NCBI GenBank assembly: GCA_018820275.1
Contig: JAHJOO010000050.1
Location: 62,001 to 126,000 of the forward strand
Source: Alphaproteobacteria bacterium
GTDB lineage: Bacteria > Pseudomonadota > Alphaproteobacteria > Caulobacterales > Caulobacteraceae
Direction of reading: 5' to 3'
DNA length: 64,000 nt
The translations under genes and the position numbers were made by a program. This document shows positions 18,228 through 27,843 of the stretch, piece by piece; within the stretch, counting starts at the first letter, position 1; every line of letters starts with the position of its first letter. The notes below the pieces were generated by a model that searched no databases, was not told where the DNA came from, and worked only from the letters and a program-made list of their open reading frames with translations.

Positions 18228-21056
18228 ATGAGCCTGCCCACCCTTCGCCGCCTGCTGGTCGGCGGTTGCTGCGCCGCCGCGCTTCTGTCCGGCGCCGCCG
18301 TCGCCCAGGAGATCGATCCGAACGCCACCGCGATCGTGCCCGTGGCCACCGTCGACGCGGCCGAACCGGCGCTGCAGCAACTGCCGCCGCTGCCCGACGT
18401 GCAGATCCCCTACAGCCGCTTCGTCCTGCCGAACGGCCTGACCCTGATCGTGCACGAGGACCGCAAGGCCCCGATCGTGGCCGTGAACATCTGGTACCAC
18501 GTCGGGTCCAAGAATGAGCCTCTGGGCCGCTCCGGCTTCGCCCACCTGTTCGAGCACCTGATGTTCAACGGCTCGGAGAATTTCAACTCCGACTTCTTCA
18601 AGGCCACCGAGCTGCTGGGCGCCACCGACCAGAACGGCACGACCAACAAGGACCGGACCAACTACTTCCAGAACGTCCCGACCTCGGCGCTGGACTCGAT
18701 CCTGTGGCTCGAAAGCGACCGCATGGGTCACCTGCTGGGCGCCATCGACCAGGCGCGCCTGGATGAGCAGCGCGGCGTGGTCCAGAACGAAAAGCGCCAG
18801 GGCGAGAACCAGCCCTACGGCCGCGTCTGGAACTCGATCATCGACGCCACCTATCCGGCCGACCACCCCTATGGCCACAGCGTCATCGGCTCGATGGACG
18901 ACCTGAACGCCGCCGACCTGCCGACCGTGCAGCAGTGGTTCCGCGACTACTACGGCCCGGCCAACGCCGTGATCGTGCTGGCCGGCGACATCTCGCCGGA
19001 AGAGGCCCTGGCCAAGGTCACCCACTATTTCGGCGACATCCCGCCCGGACCGCCGGTCACCCAGCCGGCCCGCATGATCGAGCCCATGGTCGGCGAGCAG
19101 CGCGAGGTCATGTACGACCGCGTCGGCCAGCCGCGCCTCTACAAGGTCTGGAACGTGCCGCCCGCCGGCGAGGCCGAGGCCGACCATCTGGGCCTGCTGG
19201 CCCAGGTCCTGACGTCCGGCCGTAACTCGCGTCTGTTCAAGCGCATGGTGTTCGACGACCAGACCGCGACCGGCGTTTCGGCCTTCGTCTCGGAAGGCGA
19301 GATCGGCAGCCAGTTCGTCATCGTCGTGACCGCCAAGCCGGGCCAGGATCTGGCCGCGCTGGAAGCCGTCGTCGACGAGGAACTGGAGCGCCTGCTGCGC
19401 GACGGCCCCACCGCCAATGAGCTGGAGCGCGCCCGCACCTCGACCGGTGCCGGCCTCGTGCGCGGCCTCGAACGGATCGGCGGCTTCGGCGGCAAGTCCG
19501 ACCGTCTGGCCCAGGGCGAGGTCTTCCACGACAATCCCGACCAGTGGCGCGAGAGCTACGCCCGCCTTCTGGCCGCCCGTCCGCAGGATCTGTCGGCCGC
19601 GGGCCGCAAGTGGCTCAGCGACGGCTCCTACACCCTCGAGGTCCGGCCGTTCGACCAGTTCGCCGCCGCCGCCACCGGCGCGGACCGCTCGGCCATGCCG
19701 GTCCCGGGCGAGATGCCCATGGCCAACTTCCCCTCGTTCGAGCGCTTCGAGCTGTCGAACGGGCTGGACGTGATCCTGGCCACCCGGACCGGCGTTCCGA
19801 CCGTGTCGATGAACCTGATCGTCGACGCCGGCACCGCCGGCGAGGGTGCCGACAAGGCCGGTCTGGCGGTTCTGACCCCCTCGGTCATGACCAGCGGCAC
19901 CGACGATCTCGACGCGCTCGAGATCAGCGACCGCCTGCAGCTTCTGGGCGCGACGCTCGGCGGCTCGTCCGGCGTCGACACGACCAGCGTCTCGATGACG
20001 GCGATCGATTCCCGCCTGGAAGAGTCCCTGGATCTCTACGCCGACGTGATCCTGAACCCCGCGTTCCGCGCCGAGGACTTCGAGCGGTCGCGCGTGCAGC
20101 AGGTGTCCGGCATTCAGCAGGCCGACCGCAATCCGGGCGCCGTCGCCAACCGCGTGCTGGCCGGTTCGCTGTACGGGTTCGAGAACCCCTACGGCCGTCC
20201 GACCTCGGGCACGGTCCAGACCGTGGGGGCCCTGACCCCGGCCGACGCCGAGGCCTATCACGCCGCCTGGTTCCGCCCCGACAACGCCACCCTGGTGGTC
20301 GTCGGCGACGTGACCCGCGACGAACTGGTCCCCCTGCTCGAGGACAAGTTCCGCGGCTGGACCGCCCCGGCCTCGGCCATCCCGGCGCGTCAGCAGCCCA
20401 CGGCGGTGGCCGCCGCGTCCGGTCCGGTGATCTATCTCGTGGATCGCGCCGGCCCGCAGTCGACCATCACGGCGGGCCGTCTGGTTCCCGCCCTGGACCC
20501 GACCACCGAACCGGCGATCACGGCGATGAACACCGCCCTGGGCGGCTCCTTCACCAGCCGGATCAACATGAACCTGCGTGAGGAGAAGGGCTGGTCCTAC
20601 GGCGCCGGCTCCGGCATCCGCGGCGCCCGGGGCGAACGCCTGTTCCTGGTCTCCACGGGCGTCCAGTCCGACAAGACCGCCGAGAGCCTGCTGGAGATCG
20701 ACCGCGAACTGACCGAGGTCCTGACGGGCCGCCCGGTCACCGACGCGGAACTGGCGGCGCACAAGTCGAACCTGATCCTCGGCATGGCGGGCCAGTGGGA
20801 GACCAACGGCGCGGTCGCCGGCGATCTGGCGCAACTGGTCGTCTACGGCCTGCCGGACGACTACTTCGACCGCTCGGCCGCCGGCATCGTCGCCACCACG
20901 CCCGCCACCGTCACCGAGGCGGCCCGGACCATCGTCTCCGACGGCCCGACCGTCTGGGTCGTGGTCGGCGACCGCGCCACGCTGGAGCCGCGCCTGCGCG
21001 CGCTCAACATCGGCGAGGTCCGCGTGGTGGACGTCTACGGCAACCCGGTCCAGTAA
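18228..21056 (+). CDS. Periplasmic M16 (pitrilysin/insulinase) zinc protease, two-domain
   Basis: A 942-residue secreted metalloprotease. A signal peptide ends GAAVAQ near residue 27. The first M16 half has the inverted zinc motif His106-x-x-Glu109-His110 (HLFEH) followed about 70 residues later by the second glutamate in VVQNEKRQ. The second half begins near residue 510 (FPSFERFELSNGLDVILATR) and lacks HxxEH, as usual for the inactive partner half. Both contain the R-Y type substrate-binding region (EEKGWSYGAGSGIRG). The AAGGGGG ribosome site supports the start. It probably degrades peptides or signal fragments in the periplasm. Confidence 0.93.
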   Translation: MSLPTLRRLLVGGCCAAALLSGAAVAQEIDPNATAIVPVATVDAAEPALQQLPPLPDVQIPYSRFVLPNGLTLIVHEDRKAPIVAVNIWYHVGSKNEPLGRSGFAHLFEHLMFNGSENFNSDFFKATELLGATDQNGTTNKDRTNYFQNVPTSALDSILWLESDRMGHLLGAIDQARLDEQRGVVQNEKRQGENQPYGRVWNSIIDATYPADHPYGHSVIGSMDDLNAADLPTVQQWFRDYYGPANAVIVLAGDISPEEALAKVTHYFGDIPPGPPVTQPARMIEPMVGEQREVMYDRVGQPRLYKVWNVPPAGEAEADHLGLLAQVLTSGRNSRLFKRMVFDDQTATGVSAFVSEGEIGSQFVIVVTAKPGQDLAALEAVVDEELERLLRDGPTANELERARTSTGAGLVRGLERIGGFGGKSDRLAQGEVFHDNPDQWRESYARLLAARPQDLSAAGRKWLSDGSYTLEVRPFDQFAAAATGADRSAMPVPGEMPMANFPSFERFELSNGLDVILATRTGVPTVSMNLIVDAGTAGEGADKAGLAVLTPSVMTSGTDDLDALEISDRLQLLGATLGGSSGVDTTSVSMTAIDSRLEESLDLYADVILNPAFRAEDFERSRVQQVSGIQQADRNPGAVANRVLAGSLYGFENPYGRPTSGTVQTVGALTPADAEAYHAAWFRPDNATLVVVGDVTRDELVPLLEDKFRGWTAPASAIPARQQPTAVAAASGPVIYLVDRAGPQSTITAGRLVPALDPTTEPAITAMNTALGGSFTSRINMNLREEKGWSYGAGSGIRGARGERLFLVSTGVQSDKTAESLLEIDRELTEVLTGRPVTDAELAAHKSNLILGMAGQWETNGAVAGDLAQLVVYGLPDDYFDRSAAGIVATTPATVTEAARTIVSDGPTVWVVVGDRATLEPRLRALNIGEVRVVDVYGNPVQ

Positions 21057-21117
21057 GGCGCATCCAGACCCGGCCGGTTCGCGCCGGCCGGGTCGCCCGC
21101 CCCTACGGACCTCCGCC

Positions 21118-22563
21118 ATGACCGACGCCCCGCTGGACCTCCATCACTGGATCGGCGGGAAGAGGGTCGCGGCCGACCGCCCGTCCGAGCGGCGCAATCC
21201 GTCGGATCTCGACGAGGTGGTCGCCCGTCTGCCCGACGCCGGTCAGGCCGAGGTGGACGCCGCGGTCGCCGCCGCCCGCGCGGCCTTCCCCGGCTGGAGC
21301 GCGGCCAGCCCCGAGCTCCGCGCCGACGTGCTGGACCGCGCCGGCCAGATCCTCTGGGACCGCCGCGAGGCCGTCGGCCGCCTGCTGTCGCGCGAGGAAG
21401 GCAAGACCCTGGCCGAAGGCGTCGCCGAGACCGGCCGCGCCGCCCGCATCCTGCGCTATTTCGCCGGCGAGGCCGTGCGTCTGCACGGTCAGGCGCTGGA
21501 CTCCGTGCGGCCCGGTGTCTCGGTCCGCACGCGCCGCCGCGCCGTCGGCGTGTTCGGCCTGATCACGCCGTGGAATTTCCCGATCGCCATCCCGGCGTGG
21601 AAGGCCGCGCCGGCGCTCGCCTTCGGCAACACCGTGGTGATGAAGCCCGCCGGCCCGACCCCCGCCACGGCCGAGGCGCTGGCGGCGATCCTGCACGAGG
21701 CGGGGCTGCCCGACGGTGTCTTCAACCTCGTGATCGGCCGCGGCCGCGTCGGTCAGGCGCTGGTGGACCACCCCGACGTGGACGGGATCAGCTTCACCGG
21801 CTCGCAGGGCGTGGGCGCGGGCGTCGCCGCGGGCTGCGCCGCGCGTCAGGCGCGCTGCCAGCTCGAGATGGGGGGCAAGAACCCCCTGGTGGTGCTGGAC
21901 GACGCCGACCTCGACCGCGCCGTCACGGTGGCGCTGGACGGCGGCTTCTTCTCGACGGGGCAGCGCTGCACCGCCTCCTCGCGCCTGATCGTGCAGGACG
22001 GCATTCACGACCGCTTCGTCTCGGCCCTGGCGGAGAAGGCGTCTGCCCTGCGCGTCGGTCATGCGCTGGACCCCCAGACCCAGGTCGGCCCCGCCGCCAC
22101 CGACGACCAGAGGGAGACGGTGCACCACTGGATCGACACGGCGGTCGGCGAGGGCGGGCGCGTCGTCGCCGGGGGCGACCGCCTCAGCCTGTCGCCGCGC
22201 GGCTGGCACGTGCCGCCGACCCTGATCGTCGACACCGTCGCCGACATGAGGATCAACGCCAATGAGGTGTTCGGTCCGGTCGTCTCGGTGGTGCGGGTCA
22301 GGGACTATGAGGAGGCCTTTGCCGTCGCCGACGCCGGCGAATTCGGCCTCTCGTCGGGCATCGTCACCACGTCCCTGAAGCACGCCAGCGACTTCCAGCG
22401 CCGCATCCGCGCCGGCATGACCATGGTCAATCTGCCGACCGCCGGGGTCGACTATCACGTGCCCTTCGGCGGCACGAAGAAGTCCAGCTTCGGCCCGCGC
22501 GAGCAGGGGTTCGCCGCGGCCGACTTCTACACCTGGACCCAGACCGGCTACGTCTTCGCCTGA
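21118..22563 (+). CDS. NAD(P)-dependent aldehyde dehydrogenase
   Basis: A 481-residue aldehyde dehydrogenase superfamily member. [32 protein letters not shown] binds cofactor, Glu250 lies in EMGGKNP, and nucleophile Cys284 lies in [21 protein letters not shown] and the C-terminal [15 protein letters not shown] complete the fold. The residues around the active site resemble alpha-ketoglutaric semialdehyde (2,5-dioxovalerate) dehydrogenases of sugar-acid catabolism, but substrate assignment from motifs is tentative. No pentose or uronate operon surrounds it. The gene starts 61 bp after the protease gene and may share its transcript. Confidence 0.9.
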   Translation: MTDAPLDLHHWIGGKRVAADRPSERRNPSDLDEVVARLPDAGQAEVDAAVAAARAAFPGWSAASPELRADVLDRAGQILWDRREAVGRLLSREEGKTLAEGVAETGRAARILRYFAGEAVRLHGQALDSVRPGVSVRTRRRAVGVFGLITPWNFPIAIPAWKAAPALAFGNTVVMKPAGPTPATAEALAAILHEAGLPDGVFNLVIGRGRVGQALVDHPDVDGISFTGSQGVGAGVAAGCAARQARCQLEMGGKNPLVVLDDADLDRAVTVALDGGFFSTGQRCTASSRLIVQDGIHDRFVSALAEKASALRVGHALDPQTQVGPAATDDQRETVHHWIDTAVGEGGRVVAGGDRLSLSPRGWHVPPTLIVDTVADMRINANEVFGPVVSVVRVRDYEEAFAVADAGEFGLSSGIVTTSLKHASDFQRRIRAGMTMVNLPTAGVDYHVPFGGTKKSSFGPREQGFAAADFYTWTQTGYVFA

Positions 22564-22576
22564 GCCCAAAAGAAAA

Positions 22577-22600
22577 CGGCCGGTCCCGAAGGACCGGCCG
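22577..22600 (-). terminator. Rho-independent terminator of the TonB receptor gene
   Basis: A perfect 10-bp stem, CGGCCGGTCC and GGACCGGCCG, encloses a four-base loop. Read on the minus strand the loop is UUCG and the stem is followed by TTTTCTTTT, a textbook intrinsic terminator. It can also stop plus-strand transcription from the aldehyde dehydrogenase gene. Confidence 0.85.
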
Positions 22601-22623
22601 CGTCTCTTGCGTTCTGACCGGGA

Positions 22624-25296
22624 TCAGAAGCGGGTGGTCAGGCTGATCGAGCCGCTCTGGCCCAGATCATAGCCATTGGCCGTGATCCGGTTCCCCAGTT
22701 CCTGGTACTCGATGTAGTCCTCGTCCAGCAGGTTCCGCAGTTCGATCGACAGACCCATGTCGCGGCCCGCGTATTCGAAGTCCTTGCGGTAGACGAAGTC
22801 GAGGATGACGCCCGGATCCTGGATCAGGTCCGGCTCGCCCGGACGGCCACGGGCCGAGGAGCGTTCCGAAACCCAGGTGACCAGGAAGGTCGCCTGCGAG
22901 CGGGCCACCTCGTCTTCCCAGCCGAACTGCACGTTGGCCAGGTGTTCGGACTGACCCTGCAGACGGCTGCCGTCGATGATGTAGTCGCTCGCCGGGCGCG
23001 CAGCGCCCTGGGCCGACAGCGGGAACACCAGATCGCCAGCCTCAACCTGCACTTCCGACTGGGTGTAGGTGTAGTTGGCCTGCACCAGCCAGCGCTTGTC
23101 GGCGATGAAGCCCCACTGCGAGTCCGGGAACTCGAAGTACTTCTTCCCGTCGAGCTCGATCCCGTAGAGGATCGCCTTCGGCGCGTTGAGGTAGGTCTGC
23201 TGGATCACCGAGCCGATGTCGTTGATCGACGACTCGATGGGGTTTTCCAGATCCTTGTAGAAGATGCCGGCCGTGATGTACTCGCCGCGGTCGAAGTAGC
23301 GCTCGAGGCGGGCGTCGAGGTTCAGGATCTCGGTGTCGACCAGGTACGGGTTGCCGAAGAACAGGCGATCGTTATCCGGGTCGAGGTACTGCTGCGGCGC
23401 CAGTTCGCGGAACTGCGGACGACCGATGGTCTGGGAGGCGCCCAGACGCAGCTGGGTGTCTTCCATGAAGTTCCACGTCAGGGTCGCCGACGGCAGCCAG
23501 TAGGTGTTCTCCAGCGAGGTCGGCTGGAACACCAGGGCCCCGCCGAAGAGGTCGCGCGGCGAGACGAACTGCTCGGCGTCCTCATAGCGGACGCCGGCCG
23601 AAATGCTGACCAGCGGGATGATCTCGGCTTCGACCTGGACGTAGGCGGCGCGGGTCTCCAGGCCCGCGTCATAGGCGGCGGCGCCGCCCGACGGGGTGAT
23701 TTCCTGCAGTTCCCACAGCAGCGGGCCGATGTTGAAGTCCGAGAACAGGTAGTCGACGCGGCTGTCCTGGACGTCCTGCGGGATCGAGCCGCCGGCCGGA
23801 TAGAAGCGGAAGTCGCGGCGTTCGGCGTTCCGGGTGTTGTCCATCCAGGCCACGCCGCCGCGGACCGTGAGCTCGCGGGCGTCGGACAGCGGGGTGGTCC
23901 AGGCCAGGTCGGCACCGGCGCTCAGGATCTCGTCTTCCAGCTCCGAGAAGCTGGTCGAGTTGCGATACTGCTCGCCGTCGTGACGATAGACGCCGTCAGC
24001 GCCGAGACCGTAGCGGATGAACTTCTCATACGGCGAGTTGCGCGTGGTCAGGGCGTAGGCCGTGCGCCACGACAGCTCCAGGTCGCCGTCCATGAAGTCG
24101 TGCTCGCCGGCCAGCTGGGTCGAGAACAGGTCGCGCTCGAACCACTCGGTGTAGTCGTCGCGCACTTCGCCGGTCCCGGGGGCGGCGAAGTCGATGCCTT
24201 CCCGCGACCGGGCTTCCTTGGTGGTCCGGCGGACGTAGAGGTTGGTCCACTTCAGCTCGTGGAACTCGTTCTGCCAGCTGAGGCCGCCCAGCAGGTTCAT
24301 GCCGACGTCGTTCTCGGTCGAGCGGACCTGATAGTCGCTCTGGACCTCGAGGGTGTCGATGTCGAGACGGCCTTCCTGCTGGATCGCCGCGCGCGTGCGC
24401 CAGTCGTTGTCGTAGCTGGCCACGAAGATCGCGCCCAGATCGCCGCCGCCGACCAGCCAGGTGCGGCCGCCGGACAGTTCGAAGCCGAAGTTCGGCTGGA
24501 TGTGGTCCTGCTCCTGCAGCAGGTTCAGCGGCGCGTTGATGAAGTCGCGGCCGATGGCCTGGACTTCCGCCTGGGTGAAGTTGGCCCCCGCGGCGACGCG
24601 GTTGCCCGTCGCGATCGCGTCGCGAAGCAGGCCCGGCACGTCGCGCGTGCCGTCGTCGAAGCCGGTGAAGTCGGTGCGCGATCCGTAATAGATCAGGCCG
24701 TCCTTGCCGGTCGTTTCCAGATTGCCGCCGATCGAGACCTGGAGGTTCAGGAAGGGCTCGCGCGGGGCGCCCACGGTGGTCAGGTCGATGACGCCGCCGC
24801 CGAACTCGCCCGGATAGTTGGCCGAGTAGGTCTTCTGGACGGCGACGCCGTCCAGCACCGAGGCCGGGAACAGGTCCAGCGGCACGACGCGCTGCAGCGG
24901 TTCGGGCGAGGGCAGGGGCGAGCCGTTCAGCAGCGCCGAGGAGTAGCGCTCGCCGAGGCCGCGCACGTAGACGAAGCGGCCCTCGACGATCGACAGGCCG
25001 GTCACCCGGGTCAGGGCCTGGGCGGCGTTGTCGTCGCCGGTGCGCTCGAGGTCTTCCGCGGTCAGGAAGGCCGCGACCTCGGAGGTCTCGCGCAGGGGTT
25101 CGGGGATGAAGCGGCCCAGGACGACGATCTCGTCCACCTGGGTTTCTTCGGGCTCCTGGGGTTCAGGATCCTGGGTGACGGTGACCGGATCGGTCGGCGG
25201 AGTCTGGGCGAACGCCAGGCCAGGCGCGGTCAGCGCGGTGCCGGCGAGCAGGAGTGCGCCCCAATTCCTGGAAAGCGTCTTGGAAAGCGTCTTCAT
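22624..25296 (-). CDS. TonB-dependent outer-membrane receptor
   Basis: An 890-residue receptor with a signal peptide of about 30 residues, then a Pro/Glu-rich stretch and a TonB-box-like segment (VDEIVVLG). The plug spans about residues 60-190 and includes VYVRGLGERYSSALLNGSPLPSPEPLQRVVPLDLFP. A 22-strand barrel ends in SISLTTRF with the terminal phenylalanine. The VRGLGERY plug subtype is frequent in Caulobacterales and sphingomonads and is often next to secreted or lipid-anchored partner proteins. The ligand is unknown. It lies 81 bp downstream of the beta-helix lipoprotein gene and is probably in the same transcription unit, separated by a strong hairpin. Confidence 0.94.
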   Translation of the reverse strand: MKTLSKTLSRNWGALLLAGTALTAPGLAFAQTPPTDPVTVTQDPEPQEPEETQVDEIVVLGRFIPEPLRETSEVAAFLTAEDLERTGDDNAAQALTRVTGLSIVEGRFVYVRGLGERYSSALLNGSPLPSPEPLQRVVPLDLFPASVLDGVAVQKTYSANYPGEFGGGVIDLTTVGAPREPFLNLQVSIGGNLETTGKDGLIYYGSRTDFTGFDDGTRDVPGLLRDAIATGNRVAAGANFTQAEVQAIGRDFINAPLNLLQEQDHIQPNFGFELSGGRTWLVGGGDLGAIFVASYDNDWRTRAAIQQEGRLDIDTLEVQSDYQVRSTENDVGMNLLGGLSWQNEFHELKWTNLYVRRTTKEARSREGIDFAAPGTGEVRDDYTEWFERDLFSTQLAGEHDFMDGDLELSWRTAYALTTRNSPYEKFIRYGLGADGVYRHDGEQYRNSTSFSELEDEILSAGADLAWTTPLSDARELTVRGGVAWMDNTRNAERRDFRFYPAGGSIPQDVQDSRVDYLFSDFNIGPLLWELQEITPSGGAAAYDAGLETRAAYVQVEAEIIPLVSISAGVRYEDAEQFVSPRDLFGGALVFQPTSLENTYWLPSATLTWNFMEDTQLRLGASQTIGRPQFRELAPQQYLDPDNDRLFFGNPYLVDTEILNLDARLERYFDRGEYITAGIFYKDLENPIESSINDIGSVIQQTYLNAPKAILYGIELDGKKYFEFPDSQWGFIADKRWLVQANYTYTQSEVQVEAGDLVFPLSAQGAARPASDYIIDGSRLQGQSEHLANVQFGWEDEVARSQATFLVTWVSERSSARGRPGEPDLIQDPGVILDFVYRKDFEYAGRDMGLSIELRNLLDEDYIEYQELGNRITANGYDLGQSGSISLTTRF

Positions 25297-25339
25297 GATC
25301 GGCGCCTTGGTCCTATGGGTTCGACGTGGAACGACGTGA

Positions 25340-25365
25340 GGGGCGGCCGCGCGTGCGGCCGCCCC
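25340..25365 (-). terminator. Strong intercistronic hairpin
   Basis: An 11-bp perfect stem, GGGGCGGCCGC with GCGGCCGCCCC, encloses GCGT. It lies between the lipoprotein gene and the receptor gene without a following T-run on the minus strand. It could partially terminate or stabilise the upstream message, giving more lipoprotein than receptor. Confidence 0.5.
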
Positions 25366-25377
25366 CCGGGCGCAGGA

Positions 25378-26817
25378 TCAGCAGGTGGAGCCGGCGGCGA
25401 TGCCGCAGGACCAGCCGGCGTACCAGGTGTCGGCGCTGTCGCGGACGGCGCCGATGTAGGTCGTGTTGACGAAGAACGGGTTCAGACCGGCGACCGCGGT
25501 CGGGGTCCGGGCCGTCTCGTTGGCGCCGTTGATCACGCCGTTCAGCGTCGACGTGCCCGAGCCGTTGTTGGCACCCGTGGCGAAGATGCCCGAGGTGCCG
25601 GCGTCCTGGTTGCCGTCGGCGCGGAAGGTCGTGCCGCAGGTCAGGAAGACCGAGTTGAACGTCGGTCCGTTGGTCACGGTGGAGGCGTCGTCAATGTCGA
25701 AGCAGGTGCCCGAGCCGGTGATAACCGAGTTGTACAGCTGCATGGCATGGCCGGTGTTCAGCAGCACGCCGTCGCCGCCGCCCGTGCGGCCGATGGCCGT
25801 CACGTTCGAGATGGTCGGACGGGTGAACAGGGCCTGGTTGCCGGCCGACGACGATTCGAACATGCGGTCGCCACCGCTGGCACGCTGGCGAACGATCATG
25901 AACTGGACGTTGCCGCGATAGCCGGTGTCGGTGTCGAAGCTGTCGTCGTCGTTACCCGTCAGGATCACGTACTTCAGGTTCACAGTGCCGCCGAACGGCT
26001 CGATGCCGTCGTCCGACGAGTTGTGGACCTGCAGGTACTCGACGACCGTGCCGTTGCCGACGCCGGCCATGGTGATGCCGTTCAGCTCGTTGCCCGGCAG
26101 GATCTGGAAGCCGGAGTGCTGCAGACGCATGTAGCGCAGGCGGCCCGAGCTGTCCGACACCGTGTTGCCGCCGTAGAAGGCGTTGGTACCTTCAACCTGG
26201 GCTTCACAGGCGATGTTCGGCGGGGTCACGCCGGCCGGGCAGGCGGCGATCGGCGCGCGGCCGAGGATGACCAGGCCGCCCCACTGGCCGATCGAGTCGA
26301 CGCCGGTGGTGCCTTCGATCGACTGGCGGCTGGTGAAGATCACCGGGCTGGTCGAGGTGCCTTCGGCGAAGATCTGCGAGCCGCGGTTGACGACGATGTA
26401 GTCCAGGCCGCCCGAACCGAAGACGCGCACGCCCGGCTCGACGGTCAGGATGCCCTGCTGGGCGCCGGCGGTCGGGGCGGCGGGGTTGGCACCGCGGTCC
26501 TGGCCCACGTCGGTGCGGCCGGAAACCGAGTAGATGACGCCGGTGGTGTTGGCGAGAACCAGGTTGCCGACGATCAGGGCGGGCAGCTGGCAGTTGCGCA
26601 GCACGGTGCCGCCCGCGGCGGTGATGGTGCCGACGTTCGAGGTGCCGGTCGGGCAGGTGGCCGGGGTCGTGCCGCCGCCGCCGGTGCCGCCGCCGCCGGT
26701 GCCGCCGCCGGTGCCGCCGCCGAAGTTGCCTTCGCCCGGCGACGCCACTTCGGCCGAACCGCAGGCGGCCAGGGCCAGGGCGGCCGCGCCGGCCATCAGA
26801 ATTTTCGTGAGACGCAT
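25378..26817 (-). CDS. Secreted beta-helix-type lipoprotein, partner of the TonB receptor
   Basis: A 479-residue lipoprotein with lipobox Leu16-Ala-Ala-Cys19. It is followed by a glycine/threonine linker (residues about 30-50). The body has the turn-strand repetition of a right-handed parallel beta-helix: IGQWGGLVILGRAPI, LRYMRLQHSGFQI, VEYLQVHNSSDDGIEPFGG, VNLKYVILTGNDDDSFDTDTGYRGNVQF. An aspartate-rich segment could bind calcium. Six or more cysteines suggest disulfides. The start at 26817 follows GAGGGG. Immediate downstream TonB receptor and upstream GspC-like gene suggest a surface-exposed or released protein working with the receptor. No enzyme signature is seen. Confidence 0.85.
   Translation of the reverse strand: MRLTKILMAGAAALALAACGSAEVASPGEGNFGGGTGGGTGGGGTGGGGTTPATCPTGTSNVGTITAAGGTVLRNCQLPALIVGNLVLANTTGVIYSVSGRTDVGQDRGANPAAPTAGAQQGILTVEPGVRVFGSGGLDYIVVNRGSQIFAEGTSTSPVIFTSRQSIEGTTGVDSIGQWGGLVILGRAPIAACPAGVTPPNIACEAQVEGTNAFYGGNTVSDSSGRLRYMRLQHSGFQILPGNELNGITMAGVGNGTVVEYLQVHNSSDDGIEPFGGTVNLKYVILTGNDDDSFDTDTGYRGNVQFMIVRQRASGGDRMFESSSAGNQALFTRPTISNVTAIGRTGGGDGVLLNTGHAMQLYNSVITGSGTCFDIDDASTVTNGPTFNSVFLTCGTTFRADGNQDAGTSGIFATGANNGSGTSTLNGVINGANETARTPTAVAGLNPFFVNTTYIGAVRDSADTWYAGWSCGIAAGSTC
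26671..26721 (-). repeat. Short tandem repeat encoding a Gly/Thr linker
   Basis: Units of GCCGCCGCCGCCGGT (15 bp, twice, then shortened copies) encode GGGGT-type repeats directly after the lipid anchor. Such tracts can change length by slippage in 15-bp or 12-bp steps, altering linker length without changing frame. Confidence 0.75.
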
Positions 26818-26941
26818 CTTGGGTAACCCCTCGCAATGGAATGTGCGGGTCACCCGTGCACTGTTCGCCCAGCAACCCCGGGACGCTCGATTAGAGCCGC
26901 TTTGCAATGGGGGCGTGACGCTTATGTAATGCTATGTGTAT

Positions 26942-26963
26942 ATCAATCCGAACGCAGATTGAT
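26942..26963. promoter_or_regulatory. ATCAATC-N8-GATTGAT dyad upstream of the lipoprotein gene
   Basis: A perfect 7-bp inverted repeat with an 8-bp spacer lies in an AT-rich island about 125 bp before the lipoprotein start. A second dyad, GAGTGA-ATA-TCACTC at 26999-27013, overlaps the gspC stop. These look like operator or promoter elements. Confidence 0.45.
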
Positions 26964-27007
26964 CTTCACAATCGGGCCCGCCGATGTTTGAGGCAGTTGA
27001 GTGAATA

Positions 27008-27802
27008 TCACTCCGTCGTCGGAGCAAGCGTCGCGGTCAGGACCTGGCCGCCGCGTCGCCACCGCACCTCGACCGCCCGCCCGGACCCCAGCACGTCGGA
27101 CAGTTCCGCCACCCGCTCCTCGCTGGTCAGAGCCTCCCCGCCAACGCTCAGGATGACGTCGCCCTCGCGCAGGCCCAGCCCCGCCAGGGCGCCGCCGGCC
27201 GCGCCGCGCCGCCAGACGAAGCCCTCGACGGCGCCGTCCCGCATCTGCGGCCGCAGGGCCGAGACGTAGACGTCCTGGGGCGGCGCGCTCAGGCCCATGG
27301 CCGCGGCGGCCCGGGCCGCATCCGCGTCGAGAGCGCCGGGGGCTCCGCCGGGCGGCGAAGGCGGAGGCGGCGGGCCGTCGCTGAACTCCAGCCGCAGTTC
27401 CCGCCCCCCGTCGACCAGCACGACGTGGTCGGCCGCGACGTGTCGCAGTTCCGGGGCCCCGGCGACGGCCTCGCCGCGCGTCAGCACGATCTGCACCCCG
27501 TCGGGCCGCTGCAGGATGGCCGAGGCGTCCGCCCCCGTCCGCGTCCCCATCAGTCGCCAGCCGACCAGATCGACCTCCGCGGCCAGGCCAGGAGGCGCCG
27601 TGCCCGCCCGGTGGAAGGCGTCGAAACGCGCGAAGACGCCCGGGTCCGCCGTCGGCGCGGCCCCCTGGGCGGCCGGCGCGGGGGGCGGCGCCGCCAGACG
27701 CCAGGCCCCGCCGATCAGCGCCAGCCCCAGCGCCGCGACCAGGCCGATCTCCACCCGTCGGGAGGGGGGCAGGCGGGACAGGGCGGACGGAGCGTTCGTC
27801 AT
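27008..27802 (-). CDS. gspC: Type II secretion GspC-like protein (HR and PDZ domains)
   Basis: A 264-residue inner-membrane protein. A short cytoplasmic end and one transmembrane helix (VEIGLVAALGLALIGGAWRL, about residues 17-37) precede a Pro/Ala linker. A GspC homology region follows (DLVGWRLMG, SAILQRPDG, LTRGEAV, LRHVAADHVVLVDGGRELRLEF). The C-terminal PDZ has GALAGLGLREGDVILSVGGEAL. In type II secretion GspC links the inner-membrane platform to the secretin. No other gsp gene is in the window, so this is an isolated component. The ATG at 27802 lacks a strong ribosome site. It is followed downstream on the same strand by the lipoprotein and TonB receptor genes. Confidence 0.8.
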   Translation of the reverse strand: MTNAPSALSRLPPSRRVEIGLVAALGLALIGGAWRLAAPPPAPAAQGAAPTADPGVFARFDAFHRAGTAPPGLAAEVDLVGWRLMGTRTGADASAILQRPDGVQIVLTRGEAVAGAPELRHVAADHVVLVDGGRELRLEFSDGPPPPPSPPGGAPGALDADAARAAAAMGLSAPPQDVYVSALRPQMRDGAVEGFVWRRGAAGGALAGLGLREGDVILSVGGEALTSEERVAELSDVLGSGRAVEVRWRRGGQVLTATLAPTTE

Positions 27803-27843
27803 GGCCGCGACATATCCGGCGATTGTGACGAACGCCGCACGAC

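Noticed and set aside
22942..26826. 1294-codon frame antisense to the TonB receptor and lipoprotein
   Set aside because: It spans two genes and their intergenic hairpin and has no domain; it is a codon-bias artefact.
26880..26920. Pho box upstream of the beta-helix lipoprotein
   Set aside because: Only a weak TTACAT/GTCACG resemblance is visible; not enough matches to call a PhoB site.
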